Origin: Agrobacterium larrymoorei
Lineage (GTDB): Bacteria > Pseudomonadota > Alphaproteobacteria > Rhizobiales > Rhizobiaceae
Direction of reading: 5' to 3'
NCBI RefSeq assembly: GCF_030819275.1
Contig: NZ_JAUTBL010000001.1
Span: 1,208,501 to 1,272,500, forward strand
DNA length: 64,000 nt
The notes beneath the pieces were generated by a model, which did not search any database, was not told the origin of the DNA, and was given only the letters and a program-made list of their open reading frames with translations. Shown piece by piece: positions 54,437 through 63,345 of this stretch (position 1 is the first letter of the stretch; every line of letters begins with the position of its first letter). The position numbers and the translations under genes were made by a program.

Positions 54437-55408
54437 TCAGCGGCGGGGTTTGGACGCGGCCAGCGCCACTGCAATCACGATGATCACACCCGTCGTAAGA
54501 TCCTTGAAAAACGGATTGACATTGAGAATGTTGAAACCGTTGCCGATCAGAGCCATCAAGAGCACGCCAGCCACAGAGCGCCAGATCGCGCCCGCACCGC
54601 CGCTGATTGCGGTTCCGCCAAGGATGACGGCGGCAATTGCCTCCAGCTCAAAACCTGCACCTGCCTGCGGTTCGGCCATAGAAAGACGTGACACGGTAAT
54701 GACACCTGCAAGGCCCGCCGCCGCACCGCTGATTGCGAATGTAATCGTCTTGACCAGATTTGTCCGAATCCCTGAAAGGATTGCCGCCTCCTCGTTTCCG
54801 CCAACTGCGAAGACCCGCCGGCCGAAAGTCGTGCGATTGAGGAGCACCATCATCGCTATCATAAATACAACCAGTACGATCACCGCAATGTTGACCATTC
54901 CGATGCGACCGCGGCCAAGCCATGAAAATTGCTCGATCCGAACCGGGATGAGCGAGCCGCCCGTAATCAAAATCGCAATGCCACGGTAAACAAGGCTCGT
55001 TGCCAGTGTGACGAGGAAAGAATGGACATTAAAGGTCGTAATGATCAGCCCGTTGAGCGTTCCGAGCATAAGGCCAATCAATGGTCCCGAAATGATCGCA
55101 AGATAGGGATCGATATTCGTGGCGATCCAGCCTGCCGAAACAGCCGCCACACCGAAGATCGCACCTGTTGCGAGATCGAAGCCGCCCCCGATGATGACCA
55201 GCGTCAAAGCGCAGGCGATGATCATCAGCGGCGCGCTCTGATTGACGATATTCAACAGGTTACGCGGTGTCAAAAAGCTGTTCGAAGCGAAGGTCAGCAC
55301 GATGAGAAGCAGCGCAATAATAATGAGAACGCCGTACTCTCGGACGATAGCGATGGGATCGAAGATCTTGCCGTGTTTCTTTGCGGCAATGGTGCGAGAG
55401 TCGTTCAT
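54437..55408 (-). CDS. Sugar-type ABC transporter permease (RbsC-like)
   Basis: Integral membrane protein, 323 aa, of the branched/ribose permease family with 8-10 hydrophobic segments; LALTLVIIGGGFDLATGAIFG-like segment (CALTLVIIGGGFDLATGAI) and the GGTAISGGAGAIWRSV cytoplasmic loop are hallmarks. The ATG at 55408 overlaps the ATPase stop and follows GAGGAAA. It lies 81 bp before hyuA. In hydantoin and purine-related operons, RbsC-type transporters sometimes import nucleoside- or hydantoin-like compounds instead of sugars. Confidence 0.9.
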   Translation of the reverse strand: MNDSRTIAAKKHGKIFDPIAIVREYGVLIIIALLLIVLTFASNSFLTPRNLLNIVNQSAPLMIIACALTLVIIGGGFDLATGAIFGVAAVSAGWIATNIDPYLAIISGPLIGLMLGTLNGLIITTFNVHSFLVTLATSLVYRGIAILITGGSLIPVRIEQFSWLGRGRIGMVNIAVIVLVVFMIAMMVLLNRTTFGRRVFAVGGNEEAAILSGIRTNLVKTITFAISGAAAGLAGVITVSRLSMAEPQAGAGFELEAIAAVILGGTAISGGAGAIWRSVAGVLLMALIGNGFNILNVNPFFKDLTTGVIIVIAVALAASKPRR

Positions 55409-56937
55409 TGAACCTTTTCCTCGGATGGGTTTTTGCGGCTCTGGATTTCGAAGATGCGCTTGAGCGCAGTCTCGACTGTCAAAGTGCGGCAATCTTCTTC
55501 GGCAAAGATCCGCCCCTCGCTCATCAGATATCCGCGATGGGAAAGATTGATAACCTCTTCCAACTCGGAAGAGATGAGCAGCACGGCAGCACCCTCGCGT
55601 GCTATTTCAACGATGAACTCGTGAATGCGTTGGCGCGCTCCTATGTCCACGCCGCGGCTGGGCTCATCAAGGATTAACAGCTTTGGACGGGCGACCGCCC
55701 ATTTCGACAGAAGCACCTTCTGCTGGTTCCCGCCCGAATAAAAGGCGACGTCTCCGTCGATCTTCGCAGGGACAATGCCAAAATGGCGGATCATCTCTTC
55801 AACGCGTGCACGTTCGCGGCCAGTCCGGAGAAAACCGAGTGTGTTAATCCTGTCCAGCGTCGCCAGGCTTATATTTGGCCGTGTCGTTTGCGTAAGAACC
55901 AGACCCTGCTTGCGGCGGTCTTCCGGCACCAGCGCCACGCCCTGCTGAACCGCTTTGCGAACGTTCAGGCGCACCTGCGCTTTTCCCTCGATAAAATAAT
56001 CACCAGAGATGATTTCGTCCGCACCGAAGAGCGCGCGGGCCACCTCAGTTCGGCCGGAGCCGACGAGACCGATCAGACCGACGATCTCCCCTGGTCGGAT
56101 CTGCATCGAAATGTCCTGAAGCCCTGCGCGAGTACGGACGTTTCTCAACTCGGCGACCGGCTGGGTTTGCTGTGCCGGCAGGGCGGGCAGGGCAGGCCAG
56201 ATGATTTCCGAGGCTGCACCCAGCATCCCGTCCACGAGACTCTGCTTGGTTTCCCCATCGATGTCAGCCGTCCTCACGACATTCCCGTCGCGCATAATGG
56301 TTACGCGGTCGCAGTTAGCAATAATATGATCGAGAAAATGACTGACGTAGATGACGGTAACACCGCGACTTTTCAGGCGCGCTATCAACTGATGGAGTCG
56401 TCGCGCCTCGTCTTCGGTCAGAGAGGACGTTGGCTCATCCATGATGATGACGCGCGCGTCGCGGGCAATGGCCCGCATGATCTCCACTTTCTGACGGTCT
56501 GCGATACGAAGCTCGGCCACCTTCACGTTAGGGTCGAGACCGAAGTCACATGTCTTCTCAAGAGAATGAAAACGTGCAAGGTCACCACCGATCAGCAGCC
56601 CGCCTCGACTCTTTTCCTGCCCGAGAAAGACGTTCTGAACAACCGTCATCTCCGGGACAAGCTGGAGTTCTTGATGGATCATAGCGACGCCCCGAGACAG
56701 CGCCTCGCGCGGGGAATATTTGGTGACCTTCTCGCCGAAGACAAAAACTTCGCCTTCGTCTGCCGAGTAATATCCACCAATGATTTTACCGACACTTGAC
56801 TTGCCGGCACCGTTTTCACCGACAAGCGCATGCACTTCCCCAACACGGAAGTCGATATGGATATCGTTGAGAATACGCGTTCCGCCGAAGCTTTTGGCAA
56901 CGGCCTCGACGCGAACTGCAAGTTCGCGTTCCTTCAT
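55405..56937 (-). CDS. Sugar-type ABC transporter ATPase, double domain (RbsA-like)
   Basis: A 510-aa ATPase with two fused nucleotide-binding domains. Domain 1: Walker A GENGAGKSS, Walker B IIMDEPTSSLTE. Domain 2: degenerate Walker A GLVGSGRTE, signature FYSGGNQQKVLLSKWAV and Walker B LLILDEPSRGVDIGAR. The imbalance between a canonical and a degenerate site is usual for RbsA/MglA/XylG. It overlaps the permease gene by four bases and follows the binding-protein gene. Confidence 0.93.
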   Translation of the reverse strand: MKERELAVRVEAVAKSFGGTRILNDIHIDFRVGEVHALVGENGAGKSSVGKIIGGYYSADEGEVFVFGEKVTKYSPREALSRGVAMIHQELQLVPEMTVVQNVFLGQEKSRGGLLIGGDLARFHSLEKTCDFGLDPNVKVAELRIADRQKVEIMRAIARDARVIIMDEPTSSLTEDEARRLHQLIARLKSRGVTVIYVSHFLDHIIANCDRVTIMRDGNVVRTADIDGETKQSLVDGMLGAASEIIWPALPALPAQQTQPVAELRNVRTRAGLQDISMQIRPGEIVGLIGLVGSGRTEVARALFGADEIISGDYFIEGKAQVRLNVRKAVQQGVALVPEDRRKQGLVLTQTTRPNISLATLDRINTLGFLRTGRERARVEEMIRHFGIVPAKIDGDVAFYSGGNQQKVLLSKWAVARPKLLILDEPSRGVDIGARQRIHEFIVEIAREGAAVLLISSELEEVINLSHRGYLMSEGRIFAEEDCRTLTVETALKRIFEIQSRKNPSEEKVQ

Positions 56938-57007
56938 GGCTGTTCTCTTCTACCAAGCGTCAAAAAATTGGCGCGGCCAGTCTGCCGCGCCATTCGGCGA
57001 AGCGATA

Positions 57008-58006
57008 TCAGCCTGGCCATTCCGCCTTGAAATCCGGATGGGCATCGAGCCAGGCCTTGTCTACGATCATCGGAATATCGTGAAGCTTAGATTCATCGAT
57101 CCAGACGGGGACCTGCTCACCCTTCAAAGACTTCACGACGGCATCCAGTGCGGACGAACCCATCGATTCCGGGAAGTTGGCCAAGGATGCCTTGAATTTT
57201 CCTTCGCGGATTTTGTCGATCGTAATCTGATTCAGGCCACCGCCAATCAGATAGATCGATGATGGATCAATACCCGCGTCTTCCAGCGCTATCTCTACGC
57301 CAAGCAGATGCTGGTCAGCGTTGGAAAGCACAGCGTCGATTTCCGGGTTGGCCTGTAGAATATCCTGCATCGCCTTAAGGGACGTATCGGGACTGTAATT
57401 GCCTTCGCCCGTTGCGACAATTTTGATGTTCTTGTGCTGACCGAGGACTTCCTTGAAGGTTTCATAGCGCAGATTGTCGAATGGATAGATCAGTTGACCC
57501 ATCATAACGACCACACGGCACGGGTCTTTGCTCGCGCAGTATTCGACGATCTTTTCTGCCTGTGCCTTGGCGCCGATCGAAGGATCGCTGGCGACCGTGG
57601 TCGTCAGACCCTTGATCTGAGGCTGCATGTTCTTCAAGTCGGGGCCAACCGGGAAGAGCGTGGTTGCGACCTTGAGGCCGGCAGCCGTGGCGTCTTCAAG
57701 CGCAGTAGCGATACCGACCGTATCGTTTGGGGAAAGGATAATGGCGTCAAAACGTTTTGCCGCGGTTAAATCCTCGACCTGGGCAAATTGCGTCGGGGCA
57801 GAAAACTTGCCGTCAAAGATTTCGGTTGTGACATTTGGATATTGCTTGGCGGCCTTTTCTATTCCCGAATAGATCGCCTGATTAAACCCGTTTTGACTGG
57901 ATGCCGCAAGGAAGGCAATCTTGAAGGTCTTGTCCTGCCCTTGCGCGGCGGATATCAGCGATGCCCCAACCAAGAGGGTGGTGGCTGTCAACAATCTTAG
58001 TTTCAT
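57008..58006 (-). CDS. Sugar-type ABC transporter substrate-binding protein (RbsB-like)
   Basis: Periplasmic binding protein, 332 aa, with a Sec signal peptide (residues 1-23, ending SAAQG). The mature part has FKIAFLAASSQNGFNQAIYSG and FDAIILSPNDTVGIATALED, typical of the ribose/galactose cluster (Peripla_BP_4). The ligand is unknown; the linked hyuAB and M20 deacylase genes point to a hydantoin or N-acyl amino acid rather than a sugar. It precedes the ATPase gene by 70 bp. Confidence 0.9.
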   Translation of the reverse strand: MKLRLLTATTLLVGASLISAAQGQDKTFKIAFLAASSQNGFNQAIYSGIEKAAKQYPNVTTEIFDGKFSAPTQFAQVEDLTAAKRFDAIILSPNDTVGIATALEDATAAGLKVATTLFPVGPDLKNMQPQIKGLTTTVASDPSIGAKAQAEKIVEYCASKDPCRVVVMMGQLIYPFDNLRYETFKEVLGQHKNIKIVATGEGNYSPDTSLKAMQDILQANPEIDAVLSNADQHLLGVEIALEDAGIDPSSIYLIGGGLNQITIDKIREGKFKASLANFPESMGSSALDAVVKSLKGEQVPVWIDESKLHDIPMIVDKAWLDAHPDFKAEWPG

Positions 58007-58087
58007 TTAGCGCTCCGTATACTCTGAAGGTCTGATGCGGCCTTTTCGGCTCTCTTTCGATTTCTGATTTTAGGCGTGAAGGGTCGT

Positions 58088-58642
58088 TTACTCACCCTCC
58101 ATTATGGGTGCGTCCGTTATCTCTTGCCTTGACGTGAAGGTGGCGGTTTCCGCTCCTTGATGGTGGAGAAGAAGGAAAGCGAGGGTGATGGCCGGCTTCC
58201 ACAGCAATGCCATTTCTACCCGCTCGCTGGTGTAGTGCCCCTTCTTCGCCAGAAGATTGACGGAACCGATCACCTGGCCATTCAAAACTGCCGGAATATT
58301 GAGATTGGATTCGAAACCGAGATCCCGGATCTTCTCCCAGTCGAAAAACACCTCCGCAATTTCTTCGATCGTTGTAGATGAAAAGTGTTTGTTCCCGACG
58401 ATTACTTTTTCGAAATAGAGATTGCGGTCGAGACGCTTGAAATTGCCGACTGGATAAGCCTTTGGATCGTCCGAGAAAACGCGTCGCGATCTCATGTTCG
58501 GGACATCGTAAACCGAGGCTGTCATCAACTCACAACCCGCATCCCGAATGAGCCCTTGGCGGATGTAGGACAAGAGCGACGGGCCGGCATCGGGACCAGC
58601 TGCAATTTTCCATAATTCTTCGCTATCACGCGCAATGGTCAT
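58088..58642 (-). CDS. GAF-domain protein
   Basis: A 184-aa cytoplasmic protein formed by one GAF-like domain: ELMTASVYDVPNMRSRRVF, then DWEKIRDLGFESNLNIPAVL and GQVIGSVNLLAKKGHYTSER. GAF domains bind small molecules. With no DNA-binding or catalytic domain it may be a ligand sensor or a maleate-isomerase-unrelated accessory; similar orphan GAF proteins are found in catabolic operons next to amidohydrolases and M20 enzymes. It lies between the deacylase and the transporter genes in the same direction. Confidence 0.78.
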   Translation of the reverse strand: MTIARDSEELWKIAAGPDAGPSLLSYIRQGLIRDAGCELMTASVYDVPNMRSRRVFSDDPKAYPVGNFKRLDRNLYFEKVIVGNKHFSSTTIEEIAEVFFDWEKIRDLGFESNLNIPAVLNGQVIGSVNLLAKKGHYTSERVEMALLWKPAITLAFLLLHHQGAETATFTSRQEITDAPIMEGE

Positions 58643-58732
58643 AGGCTGCTCTCAAAGGTTTCCGTAAGACTCTAGGCTCGGCTTTGTCTAAATCCCATGA
58701 CTCAAGAACGATGGAAGGAGATGAGGTGGCAA

Positions 58733-60022
58733 TCATCCTATTGCATCCACCTTCTTCAAGCCGCACCACTCTGCGATGAACAATCCCAGAACACGCGTTG
58801 TTTCTTTCATGCTGGCCAGATCAGTGCGCTCTTTGGGAGAATGACTATCCTCACCGCGCCCGCCGTAACAAAGGGCCGGAATATCATAATAGAGATTATA
58901 TTGCCGCGTATCGCTGGTGGCCGTCATACTGAAGCTTTCAAGTTCAGAACCGAAGACCGTGCGATGGCTCCGAGCAAGCACAGCTTCAGCCTCGCTCCCC
59001 GGTTCAAAAACATGTCCGTCGGCCTGAAAGCCGATCCACGTATGTTCAGGCACGCGGTCAGCGCCGAGACGTTTTGCTGTTTCTTCGACACGGTTGAGGA
59101 TTCGCTGACGAACCTCGTGCAGCGGGTGCCCCGGCAGGACGGAAAGTCTGCATTCAATCTCGCACCAGGAGGGCACTGAACCGAGCCAGTCGCCGCCTCG
59201 AATTTTCCCGAGACTGAACTTCACAGGGTTGTCGATATGACTGAACCAAGGGTGATTTTTCGCCTCACCATTGACCTCCTTAGTGAGTTTTTCCAGGTCT
59301 TCAACATACTTATAGGCCGCGAGGATAGCGTTGGATGCGCGATTGAAGTTCAGTACGTGCCCGGGCTTGCCAAGTATCCGCAACCTGAACCACACAGATC
59401 CAAGCTCTGCGCGAATAAGGCGATTGTTAAGTGATTCCGGAATAAGAACGGCATCGGCTCTATAGCCTCGCTGAAGCGTAGCCAGGGCGCCATTACCCGT
59501 ACATTCCTCCTCACTCACCGTCTGGACCAACACCTTGCCATCCGGTACGTAACCCAGCTTCTTCAACGCATCCAGCGCGAAGACCATCTCGGCGATGCCA
59601 ACCTTCATGTCGTTCGCGCCTCGTCCCCACATGAAGCCGTCTTCGATATGAGGAACGAAAGGAGGTCGGTCCCAAAGCTCACGTGCGCCAGGAGGCACAA
59701 CGTCAATATGTCCCTGGAGAATGAGGCTTCGACCCGGCAAATCGCCAGCCTCAACCGTTGCAACCAATTGAACGGCCTTGGAGTAGTCCGCGTCTATGAC
59801 GGGCGAAAAACCACGCTTTCCCTCAATATCGACATCTGCGATCGTGAAGCTGTCCAAGCCCCAGCCACGCTTTGAAAATTCAGTCGCCAACCATTCCTGG
59901 CACGGCCCCTCATTTCCACGAACCGAATCAAAGGATACAAGCTTGGCAAGCCACGCGACTTGAGCATCGAAATTTGTCTCGATGACATCTTCAAGCTTAG
60001 CATCAAGATCAATCAGTTCCAA
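58733..60022 (-). CDS. M20-family deacylase (ArgE/DapE type)
   Basis: Two-zinc amidohydrolase, 429 aa, cleaving an N-acyl or N-carbamoyl group from an amino acid. Metal and catalytic residues: ILQGHIDVVPPG (His, Asp), GRGANDMKVG (Asp), VSEEECTGNG (catalytic Glu pair) and GRGEDSHSPKERTDL (last His). A dimerisation domain sits at about 210-320. The frame starts at a TTG (60022) eight bases after GAGG; no ATG is available near the expected N-terminus. In this operon it could take the role HyuC plays elsewhere, hydrolysing the N-carbamoyl product of the hydantoinase; that is inference. Confidence 0.87.
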   Translation of the reverse strand: MELIDLDAKLEDVIETNFDAQVAWLAKLVSFDSVRGNEGPCQEWLATEFSKRGWGLDSFTIADVDIEGKRGFSPVIDADYSKAVQLVATVEAGDLPGRSLILQGHIDVVPPGARELWDRPPFVPHIEDGFMWGRGANDMKVGIAEMVFALDALKKLGYVPDGKVLVQTVSEEECTGNGALATLQRGYRADAVLIPESLNNRLIRAELGSVWFRLRILGKPGHVLNFNRASNAILAAYKYVEDLEKLTKEVNGEAKNHPWFSHIDNPVKFSLGKIRGGDWLGSVPSWCEIECRLSVLPGHPLHEVRQRILNRVEETAKRLGADRVPEHTWIGFQADGHVFEPGSEAEAVLARSHRTVFGSELESFSMTATSDTRQYNLYYDIPALCYGGRGEDSHSPKERTDLASMKETTRVLGLFIAEWCGLKKVDAIG

Positions 60023-60385
60023 TTCTTCAACCTCAGCTAGCCGCCACTCTGTTTCAAGGCGCCGAACAACGCCGCCCCTCTGTCATATCGACGAACACTT
60101 CGCGCTCGATAGCTGATGCTGCTGCAGATAAGGCAAGCTGGCAGCATATGGTCGTCCACTCAATTAATTTCGTATCGGAAATTATTGTGCCTATAGTAAT
60201 GACAAGATTGCAGTTGTCAATCATTGTCCATGTAAAATATGAAATTCCTTTGCTAGCCCAAAAAATCAGACTTCCATAGTAATTTCAATTAAATATGCTC
60301 AAAGTGAATATGCATCCCTAATTGGGGCGGGAAGAAACTTTCTTCTTGAAAATGCATTCATCGCAAAATATGTTTCCTATCGGAA
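60023..60385. promoter_or_regulatory. Divergent promoter region between the M20 operon and dpkA
   Basis: A 363-bp AT-rich gap without a gene. It must hold promoters for both directions. A short inverted repeat TTTCC-TATC-GGAAA (60373-60386) abuts the first possible dpkA start, and ATCGGAAA recurs at about 60174, so these are candidate sites for the XRE-cupin regulator encoded after dpkA. Confidence 0.45.
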
Positions 60386-61456
60386 ATGGACGCTATCAAC
60401 ATGACGATTAACAGTTTTTACGCTTCGGAAGGCGAGCCTTCGGAATCGAAAGTCACAACGGATTACGATACCCTGCGTGAGCTCTTGCGGAGCATCTTCA
60501 TCCGCGTGGGCGCGAGCTCTGCGGTTGCCGCACTTCTGTCATCGAACTGTGCCAACTGCGAGCGCGATGGGGCGCTGTCACACGGAATTTTCCGCATTCC
60601 GGGATACGTGAGCTCGATCCGGAGCGGGTGGGTAGATCCTTCGGCGGTCCCTTCCGTGGAAGACGTTGCAGCGGCATTTTTGCGCGTCGATGCCATGAAC
60701 GGCTTTGCCCTGCCAGCACTTGCCGCTGCGTCTCCTCTCCTCATAGAGAAGGCACGTCGCAATGGTATCGCAATAGCGGCGATCCGCAATTCGCACCATT
60801 TCAGCGCATTGTGGCCGGATGTGGAGACTTTTGCTGAAATGGGCTTGCTGGCCGTGAGTATGGTCAACAGCTTTGCCTGCACTGTTCCCTTCGACGGAAA
60901 AAAGCCGACCTTCGGTACAAATCCGATTGCGTTCGCCGCACCGCGTGGCGCTGGCAGCCCTCTCGTAGCCGATCTTGCGACAAGCGCAATCGCTAATGGC
61001 GACGTTCAGATTGCTGCGCGTCAGGGCTTTACGCTTCCTCCTGGTTACGGAGTGGACCGAGATGGCAAAGCGACAACCGATCCCAACCGCGTTCTGGACG
61101 GCGGGGCGCTCCTGACATTCGGAGGCTACAAAGGTTCCGCCGTTTCGATGATGATCGAGCTATTCGCCGCCGCTCTGACTGGCGGCAAGTTCTCCTATGA
61201 GGTCGACTGGTCTGACCATCCCGGCGCGCAGACACCCCACACGGGTCAAGTCGTTATCGTCATTGATCCTGACTGCGGCAGAAAAACGGTTTTCGCGCAA
61301 AGGGTAAATGCGCTCACCGAGCGCCTAATGAAAGTTGGTGTTTCCCGTCTGCCCGGTGACCGGCGGCACACAAGTCGCGCTCTATCCATGAAAAATGGAA
61401 TTTTGCTTCAGCTTGCCGATTGGCAACGCCTGAATGATATGGCTAATCAGGGCTAA
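60386..61456 (+). CDS. dpkA: Delta1-piperideine-2-carboxylate/pyrroline-2-carboxylate reductase-type enzyme (Ldh family)
   Basis: NAD(P)H-dependent oxidoreductase, 356 aa, of the malate/L-sulfolactate/L-lactate dehydrogenase fold. ERDGALSHGIFRIPGYVSSI (with conserved His), AIRNSHHFSALWPDVE (catalytic His), FGTNPIAFAAPR and FGGYKGSAVSMMIEL are close to Pseudomonas DpkA, which reduces the cyclic imines made from D-lysine or D-proline to L-pipecolate or L-proline. Relatives include ureidoglycolate dehydrogenase AllD, so the substrate is not certain. The ATG at 60386 or one at 60401 may be the start; neither has a strong ribosome binding site. Divergent from the hyu/M20 operon. Confidence 0.85.
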   Translation: MDAINMTINSFYASEGEPSESKVTTDYDTLRELLRSIFIRVGASSAVAALLSSNCANCERDGALSHGIFRIPGYVSSIRSGWVDPSAVPSVEDVAAAFLRVDAMNGFALPALAAASPLLIEKARRNGIAIAAIRNSHHFSALWPDVETFAEMGLLAVSMVNSFACTVPFDGKKPTFGTNPIAFAAPRGAGSPLVADLATSAIANGDVQIAARQGFTLPPGYGVDRDGKATTDPNRVLDGGALLTFGGYKGSAVSMMIELFAAALTGGKFSYEVDWSDHPGAQTPHTGQVVIVIDPDCGRKTVFAQRVNALTERLMKVGVSRLPGDRRHTSRALSMKNGILLQLADWQRLNDMANQG

Positions 61457-61522
61457 CAACCATGGAATTATAATGCTTAGGTTGACTCAACCTCTAGGCA
61501 GCTCCAACCGAGGTAAAAACCA

Positions 61523-62167
61523 ATGGCGATTTTGAAGAATGATCAGACCGACAGGGCTTCCGATGATGCACCGGATCGCGGATCGCGCCCTCATTCTCGG
61601 TCGCTTTCTACCACCTTGCGGCGCCTGCGGCAGGACGGCGGCTTCAGCATCGGCGAGCTTGCAGAACGTAGTGGCCTCGCGCCCTCGACGCTTTCTAAAA
61701 TAGAAAACGCGCAGATGTCGCCGACTTACGAAACGATCCTTAGCCTCGCACACGGCCTTGATATAGATGTGTCGGAGCTCTTTTCTCACAAACCGTCCAC
61801 CCCCATTAGTGGCCGCCGCGCAATAACCCGCAAAGGCGAAGGTGCAGTCATGACCGTCGGTAATTATACCTATGAGCTTCTGTGCGCGGACATCGCAAAC
61901 AAAAAACTCGTCCCGCTTCTCACCCGCATAGAGGCGCGGTCCGTTAAAGAATTCGAGATGCTGGTCACACATACAGGTGAGGAGTTTGTCTATGTCCTCG
62001 AAGGTTGCGTCACGCTGCATACCAGTCTCTATGCCACGACCGTGTTGAATGCGGGCGACAGCTGTTATTTCGACAGCATGATGGGGCACGCGCTCGTCAG
62101 CACCTCCGAGAATCCAGCGGTGATCCTCTGGGTATGTTCTAATGTTATAAGCCCCCTTGCGGGATAA
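61523..62167 (+). CDS. XRE-family regulator with C-terminal cupin
   Basis: A 214-aa regulator: N-terminal helix-turn-helix (about residues 28-85, LRRLRQDGGFSIGELAERSG, LAPSTLSKIENAQMSPTYET) and C-terminal cupin_2 ligand domain (about 125-205, HTGEEFVYVLEGCV, AGDSCYFDSMMGHALVS). Such proteins often control amino acid or polyamine catabolic operons (PuuR-like). It follows dpkA by 66 bp on the same strand with its own GAGGT site, and probably regulates dpkA and/or the divergent operon. Confidence 0.88.
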   Translation: MAILKNDQTDRASDDAPDRGSRPHSRSLSTTLRRLRQDGGFSIGELAERSGLAPSTLSKIENAQMSPTYETILSLAHGLDIDVSELFSHKPSTPISGRRAITRKGEGAVMTVGNYTYELLCADIANKKLVPLLTRIEARSVKEFEMLVTHTGEEFVYVLEGCVTLHTSLYATTVLNAGDSCYFDSMMGHALVSTSENPAVILWVCSNVISPLAG

Positions 62168-62288
62168 GCGAAAGCATTGCGCGTGTCGCAAAACGACGCG
62201 CTTGCAATTGAACGGACCCCCCGTCGCGGGTGGTGGCATGGTGAGTGTCATCGCAAAGATGACCACCTCACCGAGTGCTACGCCTTTA

Positions 62289-62957
62289 GAGCGTTTCCCC
62301 TTCACGCTGGATCATATCCACATGAGTTGAGGTAGTTCCGGGCTTTTTGTGGCTGGACCTGACCAATCAGCGTGCCGAGGCGATCCCATAGGCGGGTTAC
62401 GGTTTTCTCGGCAGCTTTTCATGGGAGTGCCCTCAGCTTGGAGAAGGCCTTTTCTATGGGATTGAAGTCCGAGCTATATGGCGGAAGGGCATCATGGTCG
62501 CACCTGCCGCTTCGATCATTTCTCGCGCTGCAGGTTGTTTGTGGCTGGATAGATTATCGAAAATGAAGGGCTGACTTGCTCGCGATGATTTCCTGGGCTG
62601 CAAGAGCGTCACGAAGCTCAAACAACGTCCCATCCCGGTGCTCTGCAAGCCAGGCCATGATGAGAGGGCATGAGCTTCGATCTTGTGGGAGCTGCGGTCG
62701 CCACCAAGCAGACCGGAACGAACGTTCCCCTACCGGATTTGCAGGCTATGCCAACGGCTTACGCTGGCCGCACTGACGCCGAAACCCTCCGCAGCCTCCC
62801 TATGCGAAGCGCCGCCGTCAACTGCGGCAAGCACGCGCATGCGAAGACCAACGGAAAGCGCTTTCGACATATCTGCCGACCTCCATCGGCAGATAGTTTG
62901 AATCAGAATGAAAGTGAGTTGAGAATCAATTTGATTCAATCCGTCAGGGAAACGCTC
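62289..62957 (-). mobile_element. Internally deleted IS630-family element with intact ends
   Basis: The ends are GAGCGTTTCCC and GGGAAACGCTC, perfect inverted repeats, each flanked by TA (62287-62288 and 62958-62959), the target duplication of IS630/Tc1-type elements. Inside, on the minus strand, are a transposase N-terminus (MSKALSVGLRMRVLAAVDGG, EAAEGFGVSAASVSRWHS) at about 62872-62735 and a C-terminal piece (FIFDNLSSHKQPAAREMIEA, AFSKLRAL) at about 62570-62400, in different frames with the middle missing. At 669 bp it is much shorter than a full element of about 1.1 kb. It cannot make its own transposase but could be moved in trans. Confidence 0.85.
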
Positions 62958-62968
62958 TAGGCGCGACT

Positions 62969-63223
62969 TTAGTGCGATGCTCCGGAGATGAAGCTCGGCA
63001 CGTAATCCCCCTCACCGGTGCCTTCAGCACCATCCACTCCGCGTTTGCTGATTTCCTCAACCAGCGAACCTAAAGCCAAATCGAGGCAGTAGGTCGGAAA
63101 CTCAAGCTCGAGTTCCTTGGCACTGTTGCGCGCATATGTGACAAGCCGAGCAATCGAAACCAGCTCGTGTGCGATATCGCCGTTTTCGCCAGCATTTTTT
63201 TCAAGAGTGTCGAGCGCCATCAT
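62969..63223 (-). CDS. Unknown small protein next to tfuA
   Basis: An 84-aa acidic, mostly helical protein (ATG at 63223; a TTG one codon up would give 85). Middle part HELVSIARLVTYARNSAKEL and YCLDLALGSLVEEISK, then a flexible Gly/Glu tail (GAEGTGEGDY) ending SFISGASH. AAGGA precedes the start. It lies 119 bp after tfuA on the same strand. I do not recognise the family. Position and the leader-plus-tail look allow it to be a precursor or accessory of a TfuA/YcaO locus, but no cysteine- or glycine-rich core is evident, so this is only a possibility. Confidence 0.6.
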   Translation of the reverse strand: MMALDTLEKNAGENGDIAHELVSIARLVTYARNSAKELELEFPTYCLDLALGSLVEEISKRGVDGAEGTGEGDYVPSFISGASH

Positions 63224-63345
63224 CAATCCTTCATTCCAAACCGAAATTCTACGGCGAAGGATAAATTAGAACTTCTGCGATTGCGCGTGACATAGGCGTG
63301 ACACAGCTTGGAGTGCCGTACAGGATCAGATTACAACCTGCGACG

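Noticed and set aside
63313..63345. Trifolitoxin-like precursor peptide directly after tfuA
   Set aside because: Only a 14-codon frame without a ribosome binding site lies in the gap between tfuA and the small gene.
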